A stretch of DNA of 57,995 bases from Mycobacterium sp. UM_WGJ. Lineage in GTDB: Bacteria; Actinomycetota; Actinomycetes; Mycobacteriales; Mycobacteriaceae. The DNA lies in NCBI RefSeq assembly GCF_000455125.1, contig NZ_AUWR01000062.1, positions 1 to 57,995 of the forward strand, in the 5' to 3' direction. Shown here piece after piece: positions 25,935 to 34,770 of this stretch (positions are counted from its first letter, which is position 1; each line of letters opens with the position of its first letter). The translations under genes and the position numbers were made by a program. Below the pieces are notes generated by a model. It saw only the letters and a list, made by a program, of their open reading frames with translations. It ran no database searches and had not been told where the DNA came from.

Positions 25935-27010
25935 CAGGCATGGGTTCGATCACCGATGTCGCCGGCATCCGGGTGGGCCACCACCAGCGGATCGATCCGG
26001 AGGCGACACTTGGCTCCGGCTGGGCCACCGGCGTCACCGTCGTGCTGGCGCCACCCGGGACGGTCGGCGCCGTCGACGGTCGCGGTGGAGCACCGGGCAC
26101 TCGCGAAACCGACCTGCTGGACCCGGCCAACAGCGTGCGCTGGGTGGACGCCGTGGTGCTCTCTGGCGGCAGCGCCTACGGACTGGCGACCGCCGACGGT
26201 GTGATGACCTGGTTGGAGGAGCAGGGCCGGGGTGTGGCGCTGGAGGGCGGCGTGGTGCCGATCGTGCCGGCCGCGGTCATCTTCGACCTGCCCGTCGGCG
26301 GCTGGGACTGCCGGCCCACCGCAGAATTCGGCTACGCCGCCGCGGCCGCGGCCGCCGGCCCCGACGGTCAGCAACCGTTGTCGGGCAGCGTCGGTGCCGG
26401 CGCCGGGGCCCGGGCCGGGGTCTTCAAGGGTGGCGTGGGCACCGCATCGATGACACTGGAGCTCGGGGACGACGTGGTCACCGTGGGCGCCATGGTCGTG
26501 GTGAATCCGACCGGTGAACTCATCGATCCCACCACCGGGTTGCCCTGGTCGACGCTGCTCATCGAAGAATTCGGTCTGACGGCACCGCCGTCCGAACAGC
26601 TGGCGATCCTGGCCGGCCTGGAGCCCAAATCAATGTCCCTCAACACCACCATCGCCGTGGTGGCCACCGACGCCGCGCTGAGCCCGGCCGGCTGCCGCCG
26701 GGTGGCGATCGCCGGGCAGGACGGGCTGGCCCGCACCATCCGGCCCTCGCACACTCCGGTCGACGGCGACGTGGTGTTCGCCTTATCGACCGGGACCGTC
26801 GAGGTTCCGCCGCTGCCGGGAACACCGGCCGCGATGTCCCCGGAGACGGGCCTGATTGCCGAGGTCGGTGCCGCCGCGGCGGACTGTCTGGCCCGAGCGG
26901 TGCTGTCGGGCTTGTTGTGTGCTGATCCGGTGGCCGGAATCCCGACCTACCGCGGCACCGTGCCGGGCGCATTCGCCGAGCGGCTCGGTGACCGATCGGG
27001 AAGGGCGTGA
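25931..27010 (+). CDS. P1 family (S58) aminopeptidase, DmpA/BapA type
   Basis: The 359-residue protein is a self-cleaving N-terminal nucleophile hydrolase of the DmpA/L-aminopeptidase family. Conserved features are GIRVGHH near the start, VLSGGSAYGLATADGVM, VGAGAGARAGVFKGGVG and SLNTTIAVVATDAAL, the likely autocleavage and nucleophile region. It should remove N-terminal residues from peptides or amides; the substrate is unknown. Orthologue: Rv1333. In H37Rv the mec-cysO-cysM genes follow; here the rhomboid gene starts one base after the stop codon. Confidence 0.9.
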   Translation: MTGMGSITDVAGIRVGHHQRIDPEATLGSGWATGVTVVLAPPGTVGAVDGRGGAPGTRETDLLDPANSVRWVDAVVLSGGSAYGLATADGVMTWLEEQGRGVALEGGVVPIVPAAVIFDLPVGGWDCRPTAEFGYAAAAAAAGPDGQQPLSGSVGAGAGARAGVFKGGVGTASMTLELGDDVVTVGAMVVVNPTGELIDPTTGLPWSTLLIEEFGLTAPPSEQLAILAGLEPKSMSLNTTIAVVATDAALSPAGCRRVAIAGQDGLARTIRPSHTPVDGDVVFALSTGTVEVPPLPGTPAAMSPETGLIAEVGAAAADCLARAVLSGLLCADPVAGIPTYRGTVPGAFAERLGDRSGRA

Positions 27011-27011
27011 G

Positions 27012-27671
27012 GTGGGCGTGACTTCCCGCGGGGGAACCGCACCCGCACCGCAACCCGAAGAGAAGTCCGTCTGGCGCACCGGCGGGGCCACCATCATCGC
27101 TTTCGTCGGGCTGCTCTACCTGATCGAAGCCGTCGATCAGGTCGGCGGTCACCAGCTGGACCGCAACGGCATCCGGCCGCTGGAGACCGACGGCTTGTGG
27201 GGGGTGCTGTTTGCGCCGCTGCTGCACGCGAACTGGGCGCACCTGCTGGCCAACACCGGCCCCGCGCTGGTGCTGGGCTTCTTGTTGACTTTGACTGGGC
27301 TGTCTCGGTTTGTGCTGGCCACCGCCATCGTGTGGATTGTCGGGGGACTGGGGACATGGTTGATCGGCAACGTCGGGTCGTCGTGCGGGCCGACGGACCA
27401 CATCGGTGCCTCTGGCCTGATCTTCGGCTGGCTGGCCTTTTTGGTGGTGTTCGGATGGTTCACTCGCCATCTCTGGCAGATCCTGGTCGGCGTCGTAGTG
27501 CTATTCCTCTACGGCGGAATCCTGTGGGGAGCGGTGCCGGTGCTGAACGTATGCGGTGGGGTGTCCTGGCAGGGCCACCTGTGCGGGGCGCTCGCCGGCG
27601 TGCTGGCCGCCTACTGGCTGGCGGCTCCCGAGCGTAAGGCCCGGACACTGCGTCGGGGGGCGGGTGCGTGA
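27012..27671 (+). CDS. rhomboid-family intramembrane serine protease
   Basis: The 219-residue membrane protein has about six helices. The catalytic Ser is in GASGLIFGW and the His in the last helix, [11 protein letters not shown], as in rhomboids; the early [11 protein letters not shown] motif is the usual structural block. It should cleave other membrane proteins within the bilayer. GTG 27012 lies one base after the previous stop; GTG 27018 is possible. Its stop overlaps the murI start as GTGA. Orthologue: Rv1337. Confidence 0.9.
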   Translation: MGVTSRGGTAPAPQPEEKSVWRTGGATIIAFVGLLYLIEAVDQVGGHQLDRNGIRPLETDGLWGVLFAPLLHANWAHLLANTGPALVLGFLLTLTGLSRFVLATAIVWIVGGLGTWLIGNVGSSCGPTDHIGASGLIFGWLAFLVVFGWFTRHLWQILVGVVVLFLYGGILWGAVPVLNVCGGVSWQGHLCGALAGVLAAYWLAAPERKARTLRRGAGA

Positions 27672-28474
27672 GCCCGATCGGAATCTTCGACTCCGGCGTC
27701 GGCGGGCTGACTGTGGCCCGATCGATCATCGACCAGCTGCCCGACGAGGACATCATCTACGTCGGCGACACCGGCAACGGTCCTTACGGCCCGCTGACCA
27801 TCCCCGAGGTCCGTGCGCACGCCCTGGCCATCGGGGACGACCTGGTCTCGCGGGGCATCAAGGCGTTGGTGATCGCCTGCAACACCGCCTCGGCGGCGTG
27901 CCTGCGCGACGCGCGGGAACGCTATGACGTGCCGGTCGTCGAGGTGATCCTGCCGGCGGTGCGCCGGGCGGTAGCAACCACCCGCAACGGCCGCATCGGG
28001 GTGATCGGGACGCAGGCAACCATCGCCAGTCACGCCTACCAGGATGCGTTCGCGGCGGCTCGTGACACCGATATCACCGCGGTGGCCTGCCCGCGCTTTG
28101 TCGACTTCGTCGAGCGCGGTATCACCAGCGGCCGTCAGGTGCTGGGGCTGGCCGAGGGCTATCTGGAGCCGCTGCAACGCGCGGGAGTCGACACCCTGGT
28201 GTTGGGCTGCACGCACTACCCGCTGTTGTCGGGATTGATCCAGCTCGCGATGGGTGATCAGGTGACGCTGGTGTCCAGCGCCGAAGAGACCGCCAAGGAA
28301 CTGTTACGGGTGCTCACCGAGCGCGACTTGCTGCGCCCGCGTGAGGCCGCTCCGGCGACGCGGGTCTTCGAAGCCACCGGCGATCCGGAGGCATTCGCTG
28401 AACTGGCGACCCGCTTTCTGGGCCCGGCGATCACCGGCGTCGGAGCCGTCCACCGCCACGCCCCATTGCGCTAG
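27668..28474 (+). CDS. murI: glutamate racemase
   Basis: The 268-residue enzyme makes D-glutamate for peptidoglycan precursors. The motifs match: [13 protein letters not shown] at the start, VIACNTASA with the first catalytic Cys (about 75) and [11 protein letters not shown] with the second (about 185). GTG 27668 overlaps the rhomboid stop codon. Length equals Rv1338 (271) within a few residues. It is part of the tight clpS-to-murI run. Confidence 0.95.
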   Translation: MSPIGIFDSGVGGLTVARSIIDQLPDEDIIYVGDTGNGPYGPLTIPEVRAHALAIGDDLVSRGIKALVIACNTASAACLRDARERYDVPVVEVILPAVRRAVATTRNGRIGVIGTQATIASHAYQDAFAAARDTDITAVACPRFVDFVERGITSGRQVLGLAEGYLEPLQRAGVDTLVLGCTHYPLLSGLIQLAMGDQVTLVSSAEETAKELLRVLTERDLLRPREAAPATRVFEATGDPEAFAELATRFLGPAITGVGAVHRHAPLR

Positions 28475-28554
28475 CCCGTGATTTCGATGACGAATAGTGA
28501 GCAAAGCGCCGGTGTCTTCATCATGGTCGCGGCGAACATGGCACAGTAGGGAAC

Positions 28555-29331
28555 GTGCGACTGACCGTGCTGGGCTGCTCCGGCAGTGTGGTGGGTCCGG
28601 ACTCGCCGGCATCGGGATACCTGTTGCAGGCGCCGGACTCGCCGCCGCTGGTAATCGACTTCGGAGGTGGGGTTCTCGGCGCCCTGCAACGCCATGTCGA
28701 TCCGGGGTCGGTGCATGTGCTGTTGTCGCACTTGCACGCCGACCACTGCCTGGATCTGCCCGGGTTGTTCGTCTGGCGCCGTTACCACCCATCGGTGGCG
28801 AGCAAGCCGTTCGACAAGGGGCTGCTCTACGGGCCCAGCGACACCTGGTCGCGGATGGGTGCGGCGTCCTCGCCCTACGGCGGCGAGATCGACGACATCA
28901 CCGACATCTTCGACGTCCGCGCCTGGGTGGACGGTGAGCCCGTCACGTTCGGGGCGTTGCGCGTGCAGCCCGGACTGGTGGCGCATCCAACCGAGTCGTA
29001 CGGCATGCGGATCATCGATCCGTCCGGCGCGACGCTGGTTTACAGCGCCGACACCGGCTTCTGCGATGCGGTGATCGAGCTGGCGCGCGGCGCCGATGTG
29101 TTCTTGTGCGAGGCGTCGTGGACCCATGACGCAACCCGGCCGCCCAACCTGCACCTGTCGGGAACCGAGGCCGGGCGCATCGCCGCGGCCGCGGGTGTCG
29201 GACAACTGCTGCTGACCCACATCCCGCCCTGGACTTCGCGCGAGGACGTGATCGGGGAGGCCAAGGCGGAGTTCGACGGTCCGGTGCACGCCGTGGTGTG
29301 CGACGAGTCGTTCGACATCAAGCGGTCCTGA
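28555..29331 (+). CDS. metallo-beta-lactamase-fold cyclic nucleotide phosphodiesterase (Rv1339-like)
   Basis: The 258-residue protein carries the metal motif SHLHADH (His59, His61, Asp63, His64) and further ligands in HPTESYG, SADTGF and LLTHIPP. The orthologue Rv1339 has been reported as an atypical class II cAMP phosphodiesterase, so it may oppose the adenylate cyclase encoded at 5999-7603. GTG 28555 is used. The 80-base gap after murI and 35 bases before the rph start suggest partial operon continuity. Confidence 0.88.
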   Translation: MRLTVLGCSGSVVGPDSPASGYLLQAPDSPPLVIDFGGGVLGALQRHVDPGSVHVLLSHLHADHCLDLPGLFVWRRYHPSVASKPFDKGLLYGPSDTWSRMGAASSPYGGEIDDITDIFDVRAWVDGEPVTFGALRVQPGLVAHPTESYGMRIIDPSGATLVYSADTGFCDAVIELARGADVFLCEASWTHDATRPPNLHLSGTEAGRIAAAAGVGQLLLTHIPPWTSREDVIGEAKAEFDGPVHAVVCDESFDIKRS

Positions 29332-29353
29332 CACAGCATTTCGCACCCCCCGA

Positions 29354-29359
29354 TAGGGT
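29354..29359 (+). promoter_or_regulatory. -10 hexamer TAGGGT, leaderless start of rph
   Basis: TAGGGT ends 7 bases before GTG 29367, giving rph its own promoter within the run. Confidence 0.65.
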
Positions 29360-29366
29360 TATCCGC

Positions 29367-30146
29367 GTGTCCAAACGAGAAGACGGTCGCCTCGACGACG
29401 AGCTGCGCCCGGTTGTCATCACCCGCGGCTTCACCGCCAACCCGGCCGGATCGGTTCTGGTCGAGTTCGGCAACACCCGGGTCATGTGCACGGCCAGCGT
29501 CACTGAAGGCGTTCCGCGCTGGCGGAAGGGCTCCGGCCGCGGTTGGCTGACCGCCGAGTACGCCATGCTGCCGGCCGCCACCCACACCCGCTCGGATCGC
29601 GAATCGGTCAAGGGCCGAGTCGGCGGGCGAACTCAGGAGATCAGTCGGCTGGTGGGTCGCTCGCTGCGTGCCTGCATCGACCTGGCCGCGCTGGGGGAGA
29701 ACACCATCGCGATCGACTGCGACGTCCTGCAGGCTGACGGCGGTACCCGTACCGCGGCGATCACCGGTGCCTATGTGGCGCTCGCCGATGCGGTCACCTA
29801 CCTGTCGGCCGCAGGCAAGTTGTCGGACCCGCGCCCGTTGTCGTGCGCGATCTCAGCGGTCAGCGTCGGCGTGGTCGACGGCCGGGTCCGCGTCGACCTC
29901 CCCTATGAGGAGGACTCGCGCGCCGAGGTCGACATGAACGTGGTCGCCACCGACACCGGAACCCTGGTGGAGATCCAGGGCACTGGCGAGGGGGCGACGT
30001 TCCCGCGCTCGACCCTGGACAAGATGCTCGACGCGGCGCTGGCCGCCTGCGAGAAGCTGTTCGTGGTGCAGCGCGAAGCGCTGGCGTTGCCGTATCCGGG
30101 GGTGCTGCCGGAGGGGCCGGCGCCGAAGAAGGCGTTCGGCAGCTGA
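29367..30146 (+). CDS. rph: ribonuclease PH
   Basis: The 259-residue phosphorolytic 3'-5' exoribonuclease trims tRNA precursors. Conserved blocks are [38 protein letters not shown] (phosphate site) and [22 protein letters not shown] 29367 matches the -10 box; the frame is open back to 29298 but that overlaps the previous gene. rdgB follows after 8 bases. Orthologue: Rv1340. Confidence 0.95.
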   Translation: MSKREDGRLDDELRPVVITRGFTANPAGSVLVEFGNTRVMCTASVTEGVPRWRKGSGRGWLTAEYAMLPAATHTRSDRESVKGRVGGRTQEISRLVGRSLRACIDLAALGENTIAIDCDVLQADGGTRTAAITGAYVALADAVTYLSAAGKLSDPRPLSCAISAVSVGVVDGRVRVDLPYEEDSRAEVDMNVVATDTGTLVEIQGTGEGATFPRSTLDKMLDAALAACEKLFVVQREALALPYPGVLPEGPAPKKAFGS

Positions 30147-30154
30147 CCGCGCCG

Positions 30155-30763
30155 GTGACGCAACTGCTGGTCGCCAGCCGCAACCGCAAGAAGCTGGCCG
30201 AACTGAGCCGGGTGCTGGAGCACGCCGGAGTCTCGGGCGTACAACTGGTTTCGCTGGATGAGGTGCCGCCGTATCCCGAAGCGCCGGAAACCGCGGCGAC
30301 GTTCGAAGAGAACGCCCTGGCCAAAGCCCGTGACGGTTACGCTGCCACCGGATTGCCTTGTGTCGCAGATGATTCGGGCTTGACCGTCGCTGCGCTCAAC
30401 GGTATGCCGGGGGTGCTGTCGGCGCGCTGGTCGGGCAGCCACGGCGATGACGCGGCCAACACCGCGCTGTTGCTGGCGCAGCTGCGCGACGTGCCCGACG
30501 AGCGGCGCGGCGCGGCGTTCGTCTCCGCGTGCGCGCTGGTCTGGGGCACCGGCCCCGAACACGAGGTGGTGGTGCGCGGCGAATGGGTCGGCAACATCGC
30601 CCGGGAACCGCACGGCGACGGCGGATTCGGCTACGACCCGGTGTTTGTCCCGGCGGGCACCGACCGCACCGCCGCGCAGTTGAGCCCGGCCGAAAAGGAC
30701 GCCGCGTCGCACCGCGGCCGGGCGCTGGAGTTGCTGCTGCCGGCGCTGCGCTCGCTGGCCTAA
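30155..30763 (+). CDS. rdgB: non-canonical purine NTP pyrophosphatase
   Basis: The 202-residue RdgB/HAM1 enzyme removes dITP, XTP and similar nucleotides. Features are LLVASRNRKKLAEL, the FEENALAKAR and CVADDSGLTVAALNG motifs, and GFGYDPVFVP with a late SHRGRAL. GTG 30155 lies 8 bases after rph, so the two are co-transcribed. It converges on the DUF3817 gene, 14 bases between stops. Orthologue: Rv1341. Confidence 0.94.
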   Translation: MTQLLVASRNRKKLAELSRVLEHAGVSGVQLVSLDEVPPYPEAPETAATFEENALAKARDGYAATGLPCVADDSGLTVAALNGMPGVLSARWSGSHGDDAANTALLLAQLRDVPDERRGAAFVSACALVWGTGPEHEVVVRGEWVGNIAREPHGDGGFGYDPVFVPAGTDRTAAQLSPAEKDAASHRGRALELLLPALRSLA

Positions 30764-30777
30764 CGACGCCGCGGGGC

Positions 30778-31119
30778 TCAGAGGTTGAACTGGGCCTTGA
30801 TGTTTCGGGACTGGAAGTGCTCGACGATGATGCCGAGCAGCGGAATGGTGCCCGACAGCAGCACCCCGACGGTCTTGCCGAGGGGCCAGCGGACCTTGAC
30901 CGCCAGGTTGAACGCGGCCAGCAGGTAGGCGAAGTACACCCAGCCGTGCACCACGGCGATCCAGGTCGGCGGGTTGTCCACCTTGACCACGTAGCGCATC
31001 ACGATCTCGTAGCACAGGGCGATCAGCCAGACACCCGTTGCCCACGCCATCACCCGGTAGGGCAGCAGCGCGCTGCGGATCTTCCCGACGGGGGCGGCCT
31101 GGGCGGGGGAGGAGGTCAT
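30778..31119 (-). CDS. DUF3817 membrane protein (Rv1342c-like)
   Basis: The 113-residue protein has about three membrane helices and the DUF3817 layout: MAWATGVWLIALCYEIVMRY, then a helix starting VVHGWVYFAYLL, then a third helix before a short tail. It is translationally coupled to the upstream gene, whose stop overlaps its ATG as ATGA. Function is unknown. Confidence 0.85.
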   Translation of the reverse strand: MTSSPAQAAPVGKIRSALLPYRVMAWATGVWLIALCYEIVMRYVVKVDNPPTWIAVVHGWVYFAYLLAAFNLAVKVRWPLGKTVGVLLSGTIPLLGIIVEHFQSRNIKAQFNL

Positions 31120-31487
31120 GCGGTGTTCCTGTTCTGTCGGGCGTTCTCGGAGAGCTCGGCCAAATAGGCGTTGTACTCGCGCATCGCGGGGTCATCGGTG
31201 GGGGCGGCGGGCGCGGGCCGTTCCGGCAGCAGCCCCGCGGGTATCTCGGTCAGCGTGTCTTCGGGGTGCAGTTCGGGCGGCTCTTCTTCGTAGCGGACGA
31301 ACTTGCGATAGGCGTACACGCAGAACCAGGCGAACAACGGCCACTGCAGCGCGTAGCCGAGATTCTGGAAGGTGCCGTTGACCTCTTGGAACCGGCTCCA
31401 CTGCCACCAGCCCAGGCCCAGGCACGAGCTGGCGGCGACGATCACCAGCACGACCAGTGCAGGTCTCCGACGCCGTGTAGTGGACAC
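31116..31487 (-). CDS. lprD: small membrane or lipoprotein, LprD-like
   Basis: The 123-residue protein has one N-terminal hydrophobic segment (about 9-27) with AASSC, which could act as a lipobox, and a second hydrophobic stretch around LQWPLFAWFCVYAY. The acidic C terminus is PE-rich and ends ENARQNRNTA. Position and size match Rv1343c (lprD), although two membrane helices without lipidation are equally possible. GTG 31487 lies 6 bases after a -10 box. It forms a coupled pair with the DUF3817 gene. Function is unknown. Confidence 0.78.
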   Translation of the reverse strand: MSTTRRRRPALVVLVIVAASSCLGLGWWQWSRFQEVNGTFQNLGYALQWPLFAWFCVYAYRKFVRYEEEPPELHPEDTLTEIPAGLLPERPAPAAPTDDPAMREYNAYLAELSENARQNRNTA

Positions 31488-31493
31488 CCCTTG

Positions 31494-31499
31494 ACGGTA
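31494..31499 (-). promoter_or_regulatory. -10 hexamer TACCGT, leaderless start of lprD-like gene
   Basis: On the minus strand TACCGT ends 6 bases before GTG 31487. Confidence 0.6.
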
Positions 31500-31521
31500 C
31501 CGCGCTTGGTGCGGAATGCCG

Positions 31522-32244
31522 TCAGGCCTTCGGGCCGACGAACTCGTCGAGTCGCGCCGTGGCGGCTTTGCGATACACGGCGATCTGGTACGTGCTGTTC
31601 TGCGTCCACGGAATCCCGAGACGATCTAGCGCCGCACAGAACAGGCCGCGGATATCGTCGGAGCGGTTGGAGAAGTGGTAACGGACGCTTCGCACACCGC
31701 GGTCATTGGCCACCGTCCGGCAGCCGTCGCTGTCGATGAGGCCGCGAATGAACTCCTCGGTCGCCTGCTCGACGAGCGCTTGCTGCCACGCTTCCAGCCG
31801 GATCGGCCGATGATGCTTCTTGCCGGGGCCGTGCTGGGGGAAAAGGCAGGGCCAGTGTTTCGAGTACAGGTAAACCTCGATGCAATGATCGGAACGATGA
31901 AATGCCGCGGCGCGTTGACCAGGCATCAGTACGTCGATCGCGCTGCGGCAACGCTCAACGATTCGCGGGTACTTGGCATCGAGGGTGATCCTGAGACGGC
32001 ATGCTCGGGCGTATTGGGAGATACAGCCATCGCCCAGGTACAGGCCGAGCAGGTAGCAGTATTCAGCTGCTGGTAGGCGAGAGAAATCATGGCTGCGGCC
32101 AGCAGATGCGTGCCGAACCTTGGGGCCATGCCGCCATTGACACACAGTGCGCCGAGGAACAGCGGTCTGGCGAGCGATAGCGCAGTCGCTGAGCCCCGAG
32201 GCGATGAGTCGCTGTACAGCGTCGAATTCCTCGGTGGATCGGAT
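31522..32244 (-). CDS. HTH plus LAGLIDADG-type protein, standard start codon missing
   Basis: The frame encodes an N-terminal helix-turn-helix (EEFDAVQRLIASGLSDCAIA, then VPRRTVCQW) and a domain with two LAGLIDADG-like motifs, LLGLYLGDGCIS and FIRGLIDSDGC, plus LFPQHGPGKKHHRPIRLE. Similar proteins recur in actinobacteria, annotated as HTH or homing-endonuclease-like. The first ATG/GTG/TTG in frame is GTG 32145, inside the HTH. Conserved-looking sequence extends upstream to ATC at 32244-32242, which has GGAAAGG about 8 bases before it, where ATG would be expected. Either ATC is used, or the gene lost its start and is decaying. With ATC the product has 240 residues. Confidence 0.6.
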   Translation of the reverse strand: MRSTEEFDAVQRLIASGLSDCAIARQTAVPRRTVCQWRHGPKVRHASAGRSHDFSRLPAAEYCYLLGLYLGDGCISQYARACRLRITLDAKYPRIVERCRSAIDVLMPGQRAAAFHRSDHCIEVYLYSKHWPCLFPQHGPGKKHHRPIRLEAWQQALVEQATEEFIRGLIDSDGCRTVANDRGVRSVRYHFSNRSDDIRGLFCAALDRLGIPWTQNSTYQIAVYRKAATARLDEFVGPKA

Positions 32245-32334
32245 GTTCCGGCCTTTCCGCGCGTTGTGCCCAAACGTTAGTTCGGAACACCGACAGATTT
32301 TTCGATCGGCTGGCCCAGTAGAATTCGTGCGTCC

Positions 32335-32421
32335 GCGGGCGTGATGGAATTGGCAGACATGATGGCTTTAGGTGCCATTGCTCGAAAGAGCGTGAGGGTT
32401 CGAGTCCCTCCGCCCGCACCA
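32335..32421 (+). tRNA. tRNA-Leu (anticodon UAG)
   Basis: The acceptor stem GCGGGCG (32335-32341) pairs with CGCCCGC (32411-32417), followed by A and an encoded CCA (32419-32421). The anticodon stem ATGGC/GCCAT encloses a 7-base loop with TAG at 32369-32371. A long variable arm (about GCTCGAAAGAGC) and the T arm GGGTTCGAGTCCC are present, as in leucine tRNAs. It reads CUN codons. Confidence 0.95.
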
Positions 32422-32457
32422 TTGGGAACTGGGTTGGCAGGGGGATGCCCCGAGCCC

Positions 32458-33990
32458 CTACAGCCCGAAGCTGTCCCAGATGCTCGACAGCGAACTCCAG
32501 AAGTCGGTGAGGTCACCCGACAGATTCCCGGTTGGGTCGGCGACGCCGAGCAGGTCCGGCCAGACCTGCAGCGGGTTCCACCCACCCAACTCCGTTGGTA
32601 CCGAGGGAACGTCGACGCCGCTGTCCGGGCCTCCGGTTCCGGTCCAGGGACCCAGGTACCCCGGGTCGGTCATCAGCCCCGAATTGACGAGAAGCTCGGC
32701 CAGGTTGGGGTTGATGCTGTTGAGGTAGTCAACGATCTGCGCCTCGGTGCCCGGGTTCAGCGTGAGCACCCCGGTTTGCAGGCCGGCCACGGTGGCGTCG
32801 ATCTGGTCTTGGGTCGGCGCGTTCGCCAGACCTGAACTGTTGAGGCTGAGCCATTCGCTGATCAGCGGGCTGGGCGGCCCGACGTTTTGGATGGACTGCA
32901 CCAGGTCCGCCGTGGTGAGACCGAAGGGCGGCGCGAACGGAGGCTGGTCGCACAACGCCGGGCACAGCGGGCTGCCGGGGGAGAACGGGTCGAAGTCCAC
33001 CACCGCCCCTGCGGCCAAAGCCTTCAGGGCCTCGGATACGTCGTCCGGGCCGACCAGCTGGAAGCCGTTCGGATTGACCGGCGCCTCCAGGCTCTGAAAC
33101 CACTGTTCGAACGGCCCGAGCGGGTTGAGCTGAACGTTGACCCCTGACCACGGCATCAAGTTCTGCCCGTCGGGTCCGGAGGCGGTGCCCGGGAAGCCGA
33201 AGCCCGGTTGAGCCTGACTGCCCGGTACCGCGTCGAGCGGGGCGCCGGGCACCGAACCGCCCGGGCCGATACCCGCTGAAGGGTCCGCGATTCCGGCGGC
33301 CGTCGGGTTGGCGGTGTCAGCTGCTGTGCTGGGGAACTGATATCCGTTGAGCAGCTGCTGCAACGGCACCTGCAACCAGTGGCTGAATAGCGGCAACTGG
33401 TTGTCGGCATTGGGAAAGTTTGTGAACACCTTCTCGAAGTCGATCAACTTGTCGATCCCGGTGACACCGGTGATCGGGTCCGTCGGCACCATCGGGGCGC
33501 ATTGGACGGCGTCGCACGAGGCGCTGACGGGGAGCTCGGCTGCGGCCAGCATGGCGAACTGCTGCCCCAGGCCCGCGGTCCCGTTTGCCAGCAGGGTCGG
33601 ATCGATCTCTGGCTGGTCGAGGCCTGAGACCTGCGGAGCGAACGGAAACAGGTAGTCGAAGATGGCCATGAAGTGCCCCGGGTCGCCGGGGTCCTCGCCC
33701 CACAGGTTCGTCGCGCTCGGCGTCCACCAGGTGCCGGTCCAGAAAAAGGAGTCAGCGAGTACATCGGTGGCGGCGACTTCGTTGGCCGGAACATTGAAGA
33801 GGTCTTGGGCCAGGTTGAAGGGGACGGCGAGCAGGGAGTCGCCGGCAACCAGGCGCACCGCCCGCTCGACAGCCGACCTCCCCGCCGGCCACGGCGTGAC
33901 CGGCGCGACGGTGGCCGCGACCACTACGCTCGCCGCGGCCAGCAACCAGCCCGTCCGCGCATGCCGATGGCAGAGTGGTGCGTTGATCAT
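32458..33990 (-). CDS. exported mycobacterial protein of unknown function
   Basis: The 510-residue protein has a basic N terminus and signal sequence (about 14-35, ending near PVTPWPAG). It then carries AVERAVRLVAG and a long low-complexity mature region rich in Pro, Gly, Asp and Leu, with four Cys (two around SASCDAVQC, two in LCPALC) that could form disulfides. The centre (about 230-290) is Gly/Pro-rich and probably disordered. No catalytic motif was recognised. The short post-signal motif resembles that of the exported protein at 51525-52496. ATG 33990 has a GGGGGAAG site. A surface or outer membrane location is inferred. Confidence 0.75.
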   Translation of the reverse strand: MINAPLCHRHARTGWLLAAASVVVAATVAPVTPWPAGRSAVERAVRLVAGDSLLAVPFNLAQDLFNVPANEVAATDVLADSFFWTGTWWTPSATNLWGEDPGDPGHFMAIFDYLFPFAPQVSGLDQPEIDPTLLANGTAGLGQQFAMLAAAELPVSASCDAVQCAPMVPTDPITGVTGIDKLIDFEKVFTNFPNADNQLPLFSHWLQVPLQQLLNGYQFPSTAADTANPTAAGIADPSAGIGPGGSVPGAPLDAVPGSQAQPGFGFPGTASGPDGQNLMPWSGVNVQLNPLGPFEQWFQSLEAPVNPNGFQLVGPDDVSEALKALAAGAVVDFDPFSPGSPLCPALCDQPPFAPPFGLTTADLVQSIQNVGPPSPLISEWLSLNSSGLANAPTQDQIDATVAGLQTGVLTLNPGTEAQIVDYLNSINPNLAELLVNSGLMTDPGYLGPWTGTGGPDSGVDVPSVPTELGGWNPLQVWPDLLGVADPTGNLSGDLTDFWSSLSSIWDSFGL

Positions 33991-34393
33991 GTCTTCCCCC
34001 GATAGTCAGACCACCCAGGTGGTTCGACCGTCCCCCTTGACGGCGCATCAGCCGGGCGGTCCTGCGAAGACGAGCGCGACCTGCTGTACGCGTGAGACGA
34101 ACGATAGACCGGGTTTCTGATAGGCCCATCCCATCCAGCTAATAAATTCGACGCCGCGCGTCGCGACGCCGTCTTGGGGGATAGAAGGCCTTTGAACAGC
34201 TATTCTGTTCCGCGACAGTAGGGAAAATGGTGCGCTCGACAGCCGACTGTCAGCACCCCTACAGCTAATACGGGGGTGAAGCGGCTGTAGTGAAGGACGA
34301 AGGTCGGTTCGCCGGCCGCTCAAGTTCGCCCCGCCGGTGCTCCCGCCGGTGTCAGAATGAACGATGCAGTCGTCCGAGGATTGGTGCAACACG
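33991..34393. other. 403-base intergenic region between divergent exported-protein genes
   Basis: No gene was seen. It is locally less GC-rich and holds a 12-bp palindrome GCGTCGCGACGC (34158-34169) and the inverted repeat GAACAG-N5-CTGTTC (34194-34210). Either could be a regulator site; promoters for both flanking genes should lie here, but none was assigned with confidence. Confidence 0.5.
34194..34210. promoter_or_regulatory. inverted repeat GAACAG-N5-CTGTTC
   Basis: Perfect 6-bp arms with a 5-base AT-rich spacer between two divergent genes. The half-site spacing does not fit the mycobacterial LexA box (GAAC-N4-GTTC). The binding protein is unknown. Confidence 0.3.
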
Positions 34394-34765
34394 ATGAAAA
34401 CGTGGGTGGCCAGCGCTTTCAGCGTCGCGATGGTTGGTGCCGGGGGTCTTGTGCCACTACCGGTTGCCGCAGCGCAACCTGACGAAGACCAGGTGTTCTT
34501 CGGCGAACTGCAGCAACAGGGGTTGCATCTCGACTACGACAAACAGATCTGCGGCAGCATCAAGTGCGAGTCGCTGCGCAATCTGATGGTGCAGGAGGGC
34601 CACGCGGTCTGCGTGGCGCTGAGCGATTCGCCCCGGCTGGTGCCGGTTTCGGTCATCGCGAATCTGGAAGTGACACCCGACGAGGCGCACGCCATCATCA
34701 ACGCGGCTCGGCACGCCTACTGCCCGCAGCTGCCGGATCCGTATCTACATGTACCGGGGCGCTGA
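34394..34765 (+). CDS. DUF732 family exported protein
   Basis: The 123-residue secreted protein has a signal sequence (about 1-27, ending VAAAQ) and a DUF732-type domain. The domain shows FFGELQQQGLHLDYDKQ, three Cys and the closing helix AHAIINAARHAYCPQ. DUF732 proteins are small mycobacterial exported proteins of unknown function. ATG 34394 gives a standard signal peptide; the upstream ATG 34364 would add ten mostly polar or acidic residues, though it lies 5 bases after a weak -10-like hexamer. It converges on the MFS gene, 5 bases between stops. Confidence 0.85.
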   Translation: MKTWVASAFSVAMVGAGGLVPLPVAAAQPDEDQVFFGELQQQGLHLDYDKQICGSIKCESLRNLMVQEGHAVCVALSDSPRLVPVSVIANLEVTPDEAHAIINAARHAYCPQLPDPYLHVPGR

Positions 34766-34770
34766 TTGGT

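Noticed and set aside
32335-32421. tRNA-Leu as an integration site of a mobile element
   Set aside because: No integrase gene and no duplicated tRNA 3' end was seen nearby.
33864-34247. Repeated 14-mer GCTCGACAGCCGAC
   Set aside because: Two copies about 370 bases apart, one in coding sequence, with no flanking mobile element features; probably chance.
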